Below the pieces are notes generated by a model. The model saw only the letters and a program-made list of their open reading frames with translations. It did not search any database and was not told the DNA's origin. The position numbers and the translations under genes were made by a program. This document shows, in pieces, positions 32,254 through 39,802 of a stretch of DNA of 43,675 nucleotides. Within the stretch, counting starts at the first letter, position 1. Each line of letters begins with the position of its first letter. The stretch is from Bryobacterales bacterium. Its GTDB lineage: Bacteria; Acidobacteriota; Terriglobia; Bryobacterales; Bryobacteraceae. The DNA is taken from the NCBI GenBank assembly GCA_020847975.1, contig JADLBD010000197.1, positions 1 through 43,675 on the forward strand. Direction: 5' to 3'.

Positions 32254-32859
32254 TTAGCCGGCCAGGCGGACGGCGTGGACAATAAACCTCTTCGGAGCAT
32301 GTCCGATGTAATGGAACGGATAACAAGTGATGAGCGTCAGCGCTTGCCTGGAACCCCGCCGGAGTACTTCGGTCTGATGCGGATCGACAATCTTCGTCCA
32401 ATCCACCTCGTACCGGAACCGTCCTCGCAGGGTCGTAACCACGATCTCATCCTTGGGGTGGATATTGCGCAGCGGACGGAAAAACGTGTCACGGTGTCCG
32501 GCGATGGCGCTATTGCCTGGTCCCCATGGGAACGCCGTTCCTTCGACGTGACCGGCAGCCCGCTGCAAAACCTTCGAATCCGTACCCTCTAGTACCATCG
32601 TCGATAAGCCCAACTTAGGTATCTCGAGTAGTCCCAGAGGCGAGCCTTCCCGGAAGTTCAACTCCGGGAGGGGCTTGGGTTGAGTAACATGAGGTATTAC
32701 GGGAGGAGGAGCCGCGCGCAGCGCCTTCAGCAATGTTTGTTTCTCCTGGTATTGAAACCACCGGGCCTCGAGAACTATCAGGCCACAGTATCCGATGGCC
32801 GCCACTCCGATAGCCGCCAGCGTGTGTTCCAGGATTCGGAGAACTGTTTTGGGCTGCAT
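32254..32859 (-). CDS. Class D sortase
   Basis: A 201-residue sortase, a membrane-anchored transpeptidase that cuts an LPxTx-type signal and joins the substrate to a cell-envelope acceptor. One N-terminal helix (about 12-30) is followed by the barrel: 'LGLLEIPKLGLSTMVLEGT', His122 in 'AIAGHRDTFF', catalytic Cys179 in 'TLITCYPF' and Arg191 in 'APKRF'. The 'TLITCYPF' and 'GHRDTFFRPL' wording is that of class D enzymes. The likely substrate with an LPHTA tail is encoded directly upstream, 32 bases away. GAGGAGG precedes the ATG at 32859. Confidence 0.93.
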   Translation of the reverse strand: MQPKTVLRILEHTLAAIGVAAIGYCGLIVLEARWFQYQEKQTLLKALRAAPPPVIPHVTQPKPLPELNFREGSPLGLLEIPKLGLSTMVLEGTDSKVLQRAAGHVEGTAFPWGPGNSAIAGHRDTFFRPLRNIHPKDEIVVTTLRGRFRYEVDWTKIVDPHQTEVLRRGSRQALTLITCYPFHYIGHAPKRFIVHAVRLAG

Positions 32860-32891
32860 ACGACGCGGAACCTCCTCTTAGCTGTGAATGT

Positions 32892-33617
32892 CTAGGCAAA
32901 GTGGCGGCGCGCGGCGCCAACCACGAACGCCGAGCCGAGTGACAGCAGGCCCAACAGGCCGATGAAAGGAAGCGTGCTCGCCGTATGCGGCAGTTCCTTC
33001 GGGGTGGTGTTCTTCGCCATCGTCGTAGTGGACTCTTGCGGAGCAGGCGGGTGAACCTGCGCCAGCGCAACTTCATTACCGGAATGTTCAATCGCTGTCA
33101 CGGGCGCCTTCACCATGGCCTGAACCTGCGGTTCAGTGGCCGACTTCGCCGGGTGCTGGGTATTTGTCGCAAGTTCATTCGGCATGGAAAGCACATGCTC
33201 CGTGTTTGCCTTGGCTAACTCCACGGCTTTCAGTTTCGGATAAACGAACTCTTCGCCATAGTTGCGGCCGGGGTAGAACCACGCGCGAATTGCTTCCGGC
33301 GCTCCCGCGCGGCGCTCTTCGAAGGTGATCACTGTCTTGCCCTTGGGCTCCATGCGGTAGTCCGGGATGGCAAGAATGGTTGCGTAAACATGATTTTCAT
33401 CCTTGTTAAAGATCTGGACGACATTCCGGTCCGACTGGGAATCGAGCAGCTTGAATACGTAAGTGCCCGCGGGCAACACTCGTCCCGGAATTTCAATAGG
33501 TTGATTGAAGGTAACAATGGTTTTTTCATTCCATTCGTCGGCCTTCGCTGACGGAGTAAGCATCAGGCCCAAAGTGGCTAGTCCAAAGAGGGCCAAGGTC
33601 GTTGTGAGTTGTTTCAT
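32892..33617 (-). CDS. Sortase substrate with LPHTA anchor
   Basis: A 241-residue exported protein: signal peptide (about 1-26), a small beta-rich domain at 27-130 ('VTFNQPIEIPGRVLPAGTYV' ... 'RAWFYPGRNYGEEFVYP'), a low-complexity Pro/Thr/Ala stretch to about 205, and the C-terminal sorting signal 'LPHTA' followed by a hydrophobic helix and the basic tail 'RRHF'. LPxTA is the type of signal cleaved by class D sortases (LPNTA in Bacillus), and the sortase gene comes next, so this is most likely its dedicated substrate. The ATG has a strong AGGAGG site. A TTGACA at 33651-33656 and a direct-repeat site at 33683-33700 lie upstream. Confidence 0.9.
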   Translation of the reverse strand: MKQLTTTLALFGLATLGLMLTPSAKADEWNEKTIVTFNQPIEIPGRVLPAGTYVFKLLDSQSDRNVVQIFNKDENHVYATILAIPDYRMEPKGKTVITFEERRAGAPEAIRAWFYPGRNYGEEFVYPKLKAVELAKANTEHVLSMPNELATNTQHPAKSATEPQVQAMVKAPVTAIEHSGNEVALAQVHPPAPQESTTTMAKNTTPKELPHTASTLPFIGLLGLLSLGSAFVVGAARRHFA

Positions 33618-33650
33618 TCTGTCCTCCTATCTTCAGACTAAGGAAGGATC

Positions 33651-33656
33651 TGTCAA
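33651..33656 (-). promoter_or_regulatory. -35 of the sortase operon
   Basis: TTGACA on the minus strand; 17 bases downstream is the weak -10 candidate AAGATA, just before the AGGAGG ribosome site. A poor -10 with a good -35 fits an activator-assisted promoter, here possibly via the repeat site at 33683-33700. Confidence 0.45.
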
Positions 33657-33682
33657 TTGGGGGGCAAGAATGCGCTTGGTCC

Positions 33683-33700
33683 CGTCAATAAAATGTCAAG
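33683..33700. promoter_or_regulatory. Direct-repeat regulator site upstream of the sortase operon
   Basis: CGTCAATAAAATGTCAAG: two GTCAA half-sites with an 11-base period, the arrangement OmpR/PhoB/KdpE-type regulators bind. It matches the site at 34493-34510 at 16 of 18 positions. A third GTCAA lies at 33652, about three turns away. Confidence 0.55.
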
Positions 33701-33748
33701 AGCTGTAAATGATAGGGGAAGAAAGGGATAAAAGGGTACATGATGGGG

Positions 33749-34438
33749 TTAACTTTCGGTTCGAAGCCGGTATCCGACGCCGGGCTCCGTGACGATATGC
33801 CTCGGCCGCGTCGGATTTTCCTCGAGTTTTGCCCGCAGGGAATGGATTGTCGTGCGCAGTAAGTGCAGATTCTCTTCCACCGGCCGTTCTCCCCACACCT
33901 TGCTCGCCAGGCGATGGTGAGTCAGGAGTCTTCCGCGGTTTCTTGCGAGCACCTTCAGCAAAGCAAATTCGTCCGGTGTCAATTCCACCGCCGCCCCGCC
34001 AACCGTTACAGAGCCGCGCTCCAGATCCACCGTCAGGTTGCCTGCCGTGAATACGCCGGCGTCCTGTTGCTGCTCCCGTGTGACGGCGGCGCGAATCCGT
34101 TCCAGAAGATCCCCCAGCCGGCAGGGCTTGGTAAGATAGTCGTCCGCGCCGGCATCCAGCGCGGCAATCTTGTCGCTTTGCGTATCGCGAACGGAGAGAA
34201 TGATGATGGCGGCATCGCTCACTTTGCGAAGTCTGCCCGTCACCACTATGCCGTCCAGGTCCGGCAGACCCAGATCCAGAACAATTACATCAGGATGCAG
34301 CGTCTCGACGCTGCGCAGAGCCTCCTTGCCCGTCGCCGCTTCATGTACCGTAAATCCGCGCGCGGCGAGCAGTGCGCGTATCGGCCGGCGAATGACCTGT
34401 TCATCATCGGCGACCAGTACGCTAGGACTCTTGTCCAT
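33749..34438 (-). CDS. OmpR/KdpE-type response regulator (second copy)
   Basis: A 229-residue two-domain regulator. Receiver: acidic pocket Asp11-Asp12, phospho-acceptor Asp55 in 'VIVLDLGLPD', and Lys in 'DDYLTKP'. DNA-binding winged helix: 'LTPDEFALLKVLARNRGRLL', 'SKVWGE' and 'RHIVTEPGVGYRL'. It is a close paralogue of the regulator at 34506-35201 and lies on the same strand 67 bases after it, without a kinase of its own. An 18-base direct-repeat site at 34493-34510 in its upstream region suggests control by itself or by its neighbour. Confidence 0.92.
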   Translation of the reverse strand: MDKSPSVLVADDEQVIRRPIRALLAARGFTVHEAATGKEALRSVETLHPDVIVLDLGLPDLDGIVVTGRLRKVSDAAIIILSVRDTQSDKIAALDAGADDYLTKPCRLGDLLERIRAAVTREQQQDAGVFTAGNLTVDLERGSVTVGGAAVELTPDEFALLKVLARNRGRLLTHHRLASKVWGERPVEENLHLLRTTIHSLRAKLEENPTRPRHIVTEPGVGYRLRTES

Positions 34439-34492
34439 AACTCCATGATAGGAGCACTACAGTCCATTTTGGGTCAATAACTTCGGGTTCCA

Positions 34493-34510
34493 CGTCAAGA
34501 AAACGTCAAG
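34493..34510. promoter_or_regulatory. Direct-repeat regulator site upstream of the second regulator gene
   Basis: CGTCAAGAAAACGTCAAG: two CGTCAAG half-sites exactly 11 bases apart, overlapping the stop of the upstream regulator and 55 bases before the ATG at 34438. A further GTCAA is at 34473. Nearly identical to the site at 33683-33700. Confidence 0.55.
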
Positions 34511-35201
34511 ATGGCTGCAACAGGCGGTAACCTACCCCCGGTTCCGTAACAATATACTGCGGACGGCTGGGATCGGTCTCTATCTTGCGTCGCAGGTTGC
34601 TGACGTTGACACGCAGCAGATGCTGGGTATCTTCGTACTGAGAGCCGCCCCATACTTCGCGGATCAGTTGCCGGTGCGTCAGGATCTTGCCTGCGTGGGT
34701 CACCAATGCCTTCAACAGGCTGTATTCGGTGGGTGTCAGCCGCACCTCGTCCTCGCCTAGCGTTACCATTCTGCTGCTGAGGTCCACCATCAGGGGCCCG
34801 CTTACAAAAACAGGGCCGCTTTCCTGCCGCCCGGCGCGCCGCAACATGGCGCGCAGCCGGGCCAGCAATTCCCCGGGTCCAAAAGGCTTGGTGAGGTAAT
34901 CGTCCGCGCCGGCGTCTAGTGCGGCGATCTTCGCGGACTCGTCCCCCTGAACCGACAGAATCAGAATGGGGGTTTGAGCCCATTCCCTCAGGCACCGGAC
35001 CACCTCCGTCCCGTCCATGCCCGGAAGGCCCATGTCCAGGATGATCAGGTCGGGCCGGCAGGCCGGAACAACTTGTAACGCTTCCTCTCCTGTGGCCGCC
35101 TCATGGAGCGTGTAGCCGTGCGCTTCCAGGGACACACGCAGGAACCGCCGGATAGCCGGCTCGTCGTCTACTACAAGCACCCTCGGACCGCTTTCAGGCA
35201 T
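34506..35201 (-). CDS. OmpR/KdpE-type response regulator
   Basis: A 231-residue regulator: receiver with Asp12-Asp13, phospho-acceptor Asp56 in 'LIILDMGLPGMDG', Lys in 'DDYLTKPFGPGELLARLRAM', and a winged-helix domain ('VRLTPTEYSLLKALVTHAGK', 'REVWGG', 'QYIVTEPGVGYRL'). The sequence is that of the KdpE group. ATG 35201 has a GGGAGG site and overlaps the kinase stop by 8 bases; the open frame further upstream only lies within the kinase gene. It is the cognate partner of that kinase. No kdpFABC potassium pump genes are nearby, so the target differs from classical KdpE. Confidence 0.92.
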   Translation of the reverse strand: MPESGPRVLVVDDEPAIRRFLRVSLEAHGYTLHEAATGEEALQVVPACRPDLIILDMGLPGMDGTEVVRCLREWAQTPILILSVQGDESAKIAALDAGADDYLTKPFGPGELLARLRAMLRRAGRQESGPVFVSGPLMVDLSSRMVTLGEDEVRLTPTEYSLLKALVTHAGKILTHRQLIREVWGGSQYEDTQHLLRVNVSNLRRKIETDPSRPQYIVTEPGVGYRLLQPS

Positions 35202-36756
35202 TGCTGCCTCCCGTCGGCAGCGCAAAGCCGACTTCTGTTCCGTTAGGCTCCAACCGCCTGGCCCATATGCGGCCGCCGTGCGCTTCAATGAATCCCTTGC
35301 ATATTGACAGGCCTAACCCCGCGCCGCCGGTGCGCCGCGCCGCCGGCGCGCGAAAGAACTTCTCGAACACCCGTTCCTCATCCTCCTTCGCTATCCCTTG
35401 TCCCACATCTGTGACCTTCACCTCGAGAAACGCCGCATCCATGCTGGCGGCTACCGTTACCGGAGTATCCGCCGGAGAATACTTGAAAGCATTGTCCAGC
35501 AGATTTACCAGCACTTGGGCAATCAGGACAAAATCCATGGTTACCAGCGGCGGATCTGGAGGCACAAGTACATCCACCTGCCGGCGCCGCGCCGGTTCGC
35601 CGAGTTGCGCCAGCGCCGCCCCAATTACGTCCTGTACATGGCAAGGCTCGCGCTTCACGCATACCGCTCCGCCTTCCAGCCTCGTCATGTCCAGTAAGTT
35701 CTGCACCAGGCCGTTCAAACGCCGCGCCTCTTCCTGCGCCGTATCGAGTAACTCCCGCTGCGTGGCGGCGTCTAACAAATCGCCATCTTCAATCAACGTA
35801 TTCAGCGCCCCGCTAACCGATGCAAGCGGCGTCCGTAAATTATGAGATATGGAATTCAATAGCGCTGTCTGTAATTTCCCCGTCTCCTGGAGAAGTTCCG
35901 CGCGGCGCGCTTCCTCGGCAAGCAAGGCGCGGCTGATGGCTAGAGCCGCCTGATCGGCGAAAGCGCCCAACAACTCCCGCCGGTCCGCCGAAAGCGCCGC
36001 CTGCAACCCGTGCGACCACAGACCCAGCACGCCAATGGTCCCCTTATTCGTCTTCAGCGGAAGATAAAATGCCTTCGCGGAGGGCCAATGCCCCGTGGAT
36101 TGTCCGGATTGCTCCCCGTTTCGCAAGGACCACATCGCGGCTTGCCGGTCTTCTTCTTCCATGTCTTCAAAACGAAAACCGCTGCTTGCGATCAACTTCT
36201 CCAGCCCTCTTTTGCCGGGCACCCCAATTAAAATGGGACGGGAGAAAGTCTCGCGAAAATGCCGTTCGATCGCTGCCAGCGTTGCCTTGAAGTCCTCCGC
36301 CTCCACCAGCGATCGCGTGAAGGAATACAGAGCCTCGATGTATATTTCCCGCCGTCGCGCCTCCCGCGCCTCCTCGCGCGCGCTCACCGCCAGTGTACTG
36401 ACGATCAAGCCGATGACGAGGAACCCCGCCAGGGTGACCAAATCCCAGACGTCGCTCCACAGCAGCGACCGGAAGGGTGGGACGAAAAACCAGTTGAGCA
36501 ACACCGCGCTACAGACTGCGGTGACCATCGCCGCCACACGCCCCCAGCGCAGGGCGCTGAAGACCACGGCCAGCGAGTAGAGTATCGCCAGGTTTGTGGC
36601 GGTCGCGGACCGCCCAATCCAAAGTCCGGCAAGCGTGGGTAGAGCGGCCGTGACTGCGCCCGCCAGGTACACCCCCCAGTTGCGTTCCCTCGGCGAAATA
36701 CGGCGGAACTGGGACCACAGGACAGCCGGAAATGTTTGCTGGAGATTCGTTTGCAT
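35194..36756 (-). CDS. KdpD-like sensor histidine kinase without the KdpD N-terminus
   Basis: A 520-residue membrane kinase. Four hydrophobic segments (about 28-125) form the DUF4118 membrane module of KdpD ('NLAILYSLAVVFSALRWGR', 'LNWFFVPP'); a GAF-like domain follows ('FTRSLVEAEDFKATLAAIER', about 145-280); then the phospho-acceptor His305 in 'SISHNLRTPLAS' and the ATPase domain ('LLDNAFKYS', 'VTDVGQGI', 'GGAGLGLSICKGF'). The KdpD/UspA sensor region at the N-terminus of true KdpD is absent. ATG 36756 is used in place of the adjacent TTG. It is coupled to the regulator at 34506-35201. The signal is unknown; a cell-envelope or ionic cue is likely. Confidence 0.92.
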   Translation of the reverse strand: MQTNLQQTFPAVLWSQFRRISPRERNWGVYLAGAVTAALPTLAGLWIGRSATATNLAILYSLAVVFSALRWGRVAAMVTAVCSAVLLNWFFVPPFRSLLWSDVWDLVTLAGFLVIGLIVSTLAVSAREEAREARRREIYIEALYSFTRSLVEAEDFKATLAAIERHFRETFSRPILIGVPGKRGLEKLIASSGFRFEDMEEEDRQAAMWSLRNGEQSGQSTGHWPSAKAFYLPLKTNKGTIGVLGLWSHGLQAALSADRRELLGAFADQAALAISRALLAEEARRAELLQETGKLQTALLNSISHNLRTPLASVSGALNTLIEDGDLLDAATQRELLDTAQEEARRLNGLVQNLLDMTRLEGGAVCVKREPCHVQDVIGAALAQLGEPARRRQVDVLVPPDPPLVTMDFVLIAQVLVNLLDNAFKYSPADTPVTVAASMDAAFLEVKVTDVGQGIAKEDEERVFEKFFRAPAARRTGGAGLGLSICKGFIEAHGGRIWARRLEPNGTEVGFALPTGGSNA

Positions 36757-36833
36757 CAACAGCCCGCTAAGTGGTGTCCGATGCGCACCACTTTCATTTT
36801 ATCGAACTTGCCGGTGAGGACGGCTCACCCTGC

Positions 36834-36839
36834 TACACT
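36834..36839 (+). promoter_or_regulatory. Extended -10 of the second SLH gene
   Basis: TACACT preceded by TGC (extended -10 TGnTACACT), 14 bases before the ATG at 36854. A clear -35 was not found. Confidence 0.35.
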
Positions 36840-36853
36840 GGGGAATTCCTGCC

Positions 36854-38950
36854 ATGTGCCAGACCAGCAAGGCCCTCTGGTTTGTACCGCTACTGCTTGC
36901 CCTCCACGCGGCCTCCGCCCGCGCGCAAACCACCGTTCCCGTCTCTGTCATCACGCAGTACAACGGACTGTATTTCTACGTCGATTCACACTCCTACAAC
37001 GTCTCTCAGCAGTTCCAGTGGGCGCCGGGAAGCACCCATACCTTGGGGGTCCTCTCGCCTCAATACAGTTGCGGCGGTAAGTATACGTTCACCGGTTGGA
37101 GTACGGGCGGGCCGATGATGCAGACCGTAACTGCGCCCGCCTCGCCGGTAACCTATATGGCGAATTACTCCATCGAGTATGGTCTGACACTCGCCGTATC
37201 ACCCGCCTCCGCCGGCACGGTGACTCCCAGCATAGTCCGCCCCGAAAACTATTACCCCTCCGGAACGATCCTCCAGGTGACCGCGACGCCTGCCGCCGGC
37301 TATGAGTTTGTCGGATGGACCGGCGAGTACAGCGGCACTGCCAATCCACTAACCATCCAGATGAACGGCTTCCGCGCGGTTACTGCCATCTTCCACAAGA
37401 TCGGCGCTCCCACCGTCACCGTCACTACCAATCCTCCGGGCTACCCCGTCTTCGGCGACCAGGTACAGGGACCCGGACCTCAAAGCTTTGATTGGGCGGC
37501 CGGCAGCACGCATACCATCAGCACACAGTCCGTGATCCAGGTGAGTGATTCCTCGCGATACGTCTTCTCTTCCTGGAGTGACGCGGGACCGCTCTCGCAT
37601 GCGATCACAGCCGGCTCTGCTCCAAGTCTCTATACGGCAAATCTCCTGGCCCAGGTCAAACTGTCAATCACAACATCTCCTCCCGCCGCTGGAACGATAA
37701 CACTTTCGCAGGGTTCGGACGGCTGGCTGGATCAGGCATCCTCCGTGGCTCTTACCGCTGTTCCCGCCCCCGGCTATCGCTTCGCAGGCTGGAGCGGTGA
37801 TAGTTCCACTAAGGACAATCCATTTCAACTCCTGATGGATACCGCCCACAACATTACGGCGAATTTCGTTCCCGCGGCTGCCTGTTCCCTCACCTTCCGC
37901 CGGCCCGGCACGTCTTTGGCATCTTTCGGCGACACCGGCCGTATCGATGTGGTTGCCGATGCCCAGTGCCCATGGGCTGCCTCGAGCGACGCAGGCTGGT
38001 TCAAACTGACTGCCGCTTCCGGCACAGGGAACGGCGCCATGCAATACGCCGCGGAGGCGAATGCATCCGGTCAGCCGCGCACGGCACATATTCAACTGTC
38101 CTCCGGATCGACTTACTCAATAGTCCAGGCAGCTTATGGATGTGGCTTTCAGTTAGACAGCGGGTCTCTTACAGTCGCGGCGGATGGTGGTCCATTCGCA
38201 AGTGTCGTGGGCGGTACGCCAAATTGCCGCTGGTCCGCATCCGCCGCGCCGGATTGGATCACTGTGGTTTCCGGTGAAGGCCAGTCCGGCGGCTCACTCC
38301 ACTTCACAGTTGCTCCGAATTCCGGCGGTCCTCGCACGGGGTCCGTCGTTGTCGCCGGCCAGACGCTAAAGATCCTTCAGAAAGGACCGGCGACCCCCGT
38401 TTCTTTCACTGATGTAACTTCCGCCCATCCTTTCTTCGATTACATTCAACTGCTGAACCGGCAAATCCCTAACGCCGGCTGCACGGCCAGCACGTTCTGT
38501 CCCGACGCGCCTACCACTCGAAGCCAGATGGCGGTGTGGATCATCCAGTCACTTTTCGGCGATTCCTTTAGCTTTTCCGCCGCTCCTTACTTTAGCGACG
38601 TTCCTTCTTCCCATCCCCAATTCCGCTACATACAGAAGATGAAAGACCTCGGAATCACCAGTGGTTGCACTCTCTCCACGTATTGCCCCAATGACGCCGT
38701 CACCCGCGGACAGATGGCGGCTTTTCTCATGCGTGCCCGCATGGGTGTTCCCTCCGGACAATCCTTCCCCTATCCGGCCTCTGCCTATTTCTCCGATGTC
38801 CCGGCGGCTGACCTGTTTTTCTCTTACATCCAAAAACTGCGGGAAGCCGGAATCACGAATGGATGCTCCGCCGCTGCATACTGTGCGGAGGAACCCACGA
38901 CCCGCGGGCAGATGGCCGTATTTGTGGTGCGAACCTTCTTCACGCCGTAG
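36854..38950 (+). CDS. SLH-domain surface protein, paralogue of the one at 16084
   Basis: A 698-residue exported protein: signal peptide (about 1-24), four InlB/Listeria-type repeats to about 335 ('YTFTGWSTGG', 'YEFVGWTGEYSG', 'YVFSSWSDAG', 'YRFAGWSGDSS'), two BACON-like domains beginning 'CSLTFRRPG' and 'CGFQLDSGS', and three SLH repeats over the last 180 residues ('TTRSQMAVWIIQSLF', 'VTRGQMAAFLMRARMG', 'TTRGQMAVFVVRTFF'). All three SLH repeats carry the C-x5-C pair seen in the other protein. The architecture equals the second half of that protein without its propeller. It is divergent from the KdpD-like kinase and close to the sortase region, but has no sortase signal. Confidence 0.9.
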   Translation: MCQTSKALWFVPLLLALHAASARAQTTVPVSVITQYNGLYFYVDSHSYNVSQQFQWAPGSTHTLGVLSPQYSCGGKYTFTGWSTGGPMMQTVTAPASPVTYMANYSIEYGLTLAVSPASAGTVTPSIVRPENYYPSGTILQVTATPAAGYEFVGWTGEYSGTANPLTIQMNGFRAVTAIFHKIGAPTVTVTTNPPGYPVFGDQVQGPGPQSFDWAAGSTHTISTQSVIQVSDSSRYVFSSWSDAGPLSHAITAGSAPSLYTANLLAQVKLSITTSPPAAGTITLSQGSDGWLDQASSVALTAVPAPGYRFAGWSGDSSTKDNPFQLLMDTAHNITANFVPAAACSLTFRRPGTSLASFGDTGRIDVVADAQCPWAASSDAGWFKLTAASGTGNGAMQYAAEANASGQPRTAHIQLSSGSTYSIVQAAYGCGFQLDSGSLTVAADGGPFASVVGGTPNCRWSASAAPDWITVVSGEGQSGGSLHFTVAPNSGGPRTGSVVVAGQTLKILQKGPATPVSFTDVTSAHPFFDYIQLLNRQIPNAGCTASTFCPDAPTTRSQMAVWIIQSLFGDSFSFSAAPYFSDVPSSHPQFRYIQKMKDLGITSGCTLSTYCPNDAVTRGQMAAFLMRARMGVPSGQSFPYPASAYFSDVPAADLFFSYIQKLREAGITNGCSAAAYCAEEPTTRGQMAVFVVRTFFTP

Positions 38951-39001
38951 CATCGTGGACGAGCGGCGGCCCGTGCACCCGACGCCGCCAACGGCATACG
39001 A

Positions 39002-39007
39002 TATACT
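39002..39007 (+). promoter_or_regulatory. -10 element of the cytochrome/PQQ dehydrogenase operon
   Basis: TATACT, 6 bases before an ATG at 39014 and 30 before the preferred start 39038. With the latter start the leader is about 25 bases and carries AGGAGGG. Confidence 0.45.
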
Positions 39008-39037
39008 CCCTCGATGGACCGCAGGAGGGATCCGCGC

Positions 39038-39802
39038 ATGCGTTTTGCCTGGGTTGTGCTCTTGGCCTCGGCCGCCTTCGGCCAGGAGGAAGTGAAGAAT
39101 CCCCACACCTCTCCGTCGGATGTAGCCGCGGGAGCAAAGATCTTCCGCTCGCATTGCGCCGAATGTCACGGATTCGCCGGCGAAGGCGGCAGGGCGCCCA
39201 AACTGACCACGGGCGTGTTCTTCCACGGTGGCACGGATGCCGATCTGTTCCGCAATATCACCGACGGCATTCCGGGAACCGCCATGCCGAGCGTGTTCTT
39301 CTCCCAGGACCAGGTGTGGCAGATTGTGGCTTATGTCCGCTCGCTCAGCACAGGCAATGCGCGGCCGCCCTTGGGCGACGCGCAGCGCGGCGCACAATTG
39401 TTTCACCAGCAGAAGTGTACAGGCTGTCACCTCGCGCGTGGAGAAGGCGGCGTGAGAGGTCCGGATCTCTCGATGATCGGCTCCCAACGGTCGCTCGAAT
39501 ATCTCCGGCAGGCGATTCTCGAACCCGGCGCGAAGGTCCTCCGGGAATACTGGGTGGCGCGAATCACCACGGAAAACGGCTCGAAGTATGCCGGTTTCGT
39601 CCTGAACGAGGATACGCACTACGTGCAACTCCTCGATTTCTCTCACGGGCTCGAAACCTTGCCCAAACGCGAATTTCGAGAGTTTCATATCGAAAAATCT
39701 TCTGTCATGCCCTCCTATGGCGGGATATTGAGCGCGAAGGATGCCGATGACCTGGTCGCATATTTATGGTCGCTCCAGCGCCGGAAAGGAGACGAGCGAT
39801 GA
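39038..39802 (+). CDS. Exported diheme cytochrome c
   Basis: A 254-residue cytochrome c with two class I heme sites: C40-A-E-C43-H44 in 'SHCAECHGFAGEGGRAPKL', and C127-T-G-C130-H131 in 'KCTGCHLARGEGGVRGPDLS'. A likely axial Met of the first domain lies in 'GTAMPSVFF'. The ATG at 39038 is preferred (signal peptide MRFAWVVLLASAAFG, ribosome site AGGAGGG at the right distance); the ATG at 39014 would add an unlikely charged start. The stop overlaps the dehydrogenase start (ATGA), so this is most likely the electron acceptor of the PQQ enzyme in the periplasm. The last 90 residues form a small beta-rich region ('WVARITTENGSKYAGFVLNE') usually found in heme proteins of this type. Confidence 0.92.
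   Translation: MRFAWVVLLASAAFGQEEVKNPHTSPSDVAAGAKIFRSHCAECHGFAGEGGRAPKLTTGVFFHGGTDADLFRNITDGIPGTAMPSVFFSQDQVWQIVAYVRSLSTGNARPPLGDAQRGAQLFHQQKCTGCHLARGEGGVRGPDLSMIGSQRSLEYLRQAILEPGAKVLREYWVARITTENGSKYAGFVLNEDTHYVQLLDFSHGLETLPKREFREFHIEKSSVMPSYGGILSAKDADDLVAYLWSLQRRKGDER

Noticed and set aside
35194..36756. True KdpD potassium sensor
   Set aside because: The KdpD and UspA N-terminal domains are absent and there are no kdpFABC genes; only the DUF4118 and kinase parts are shared.
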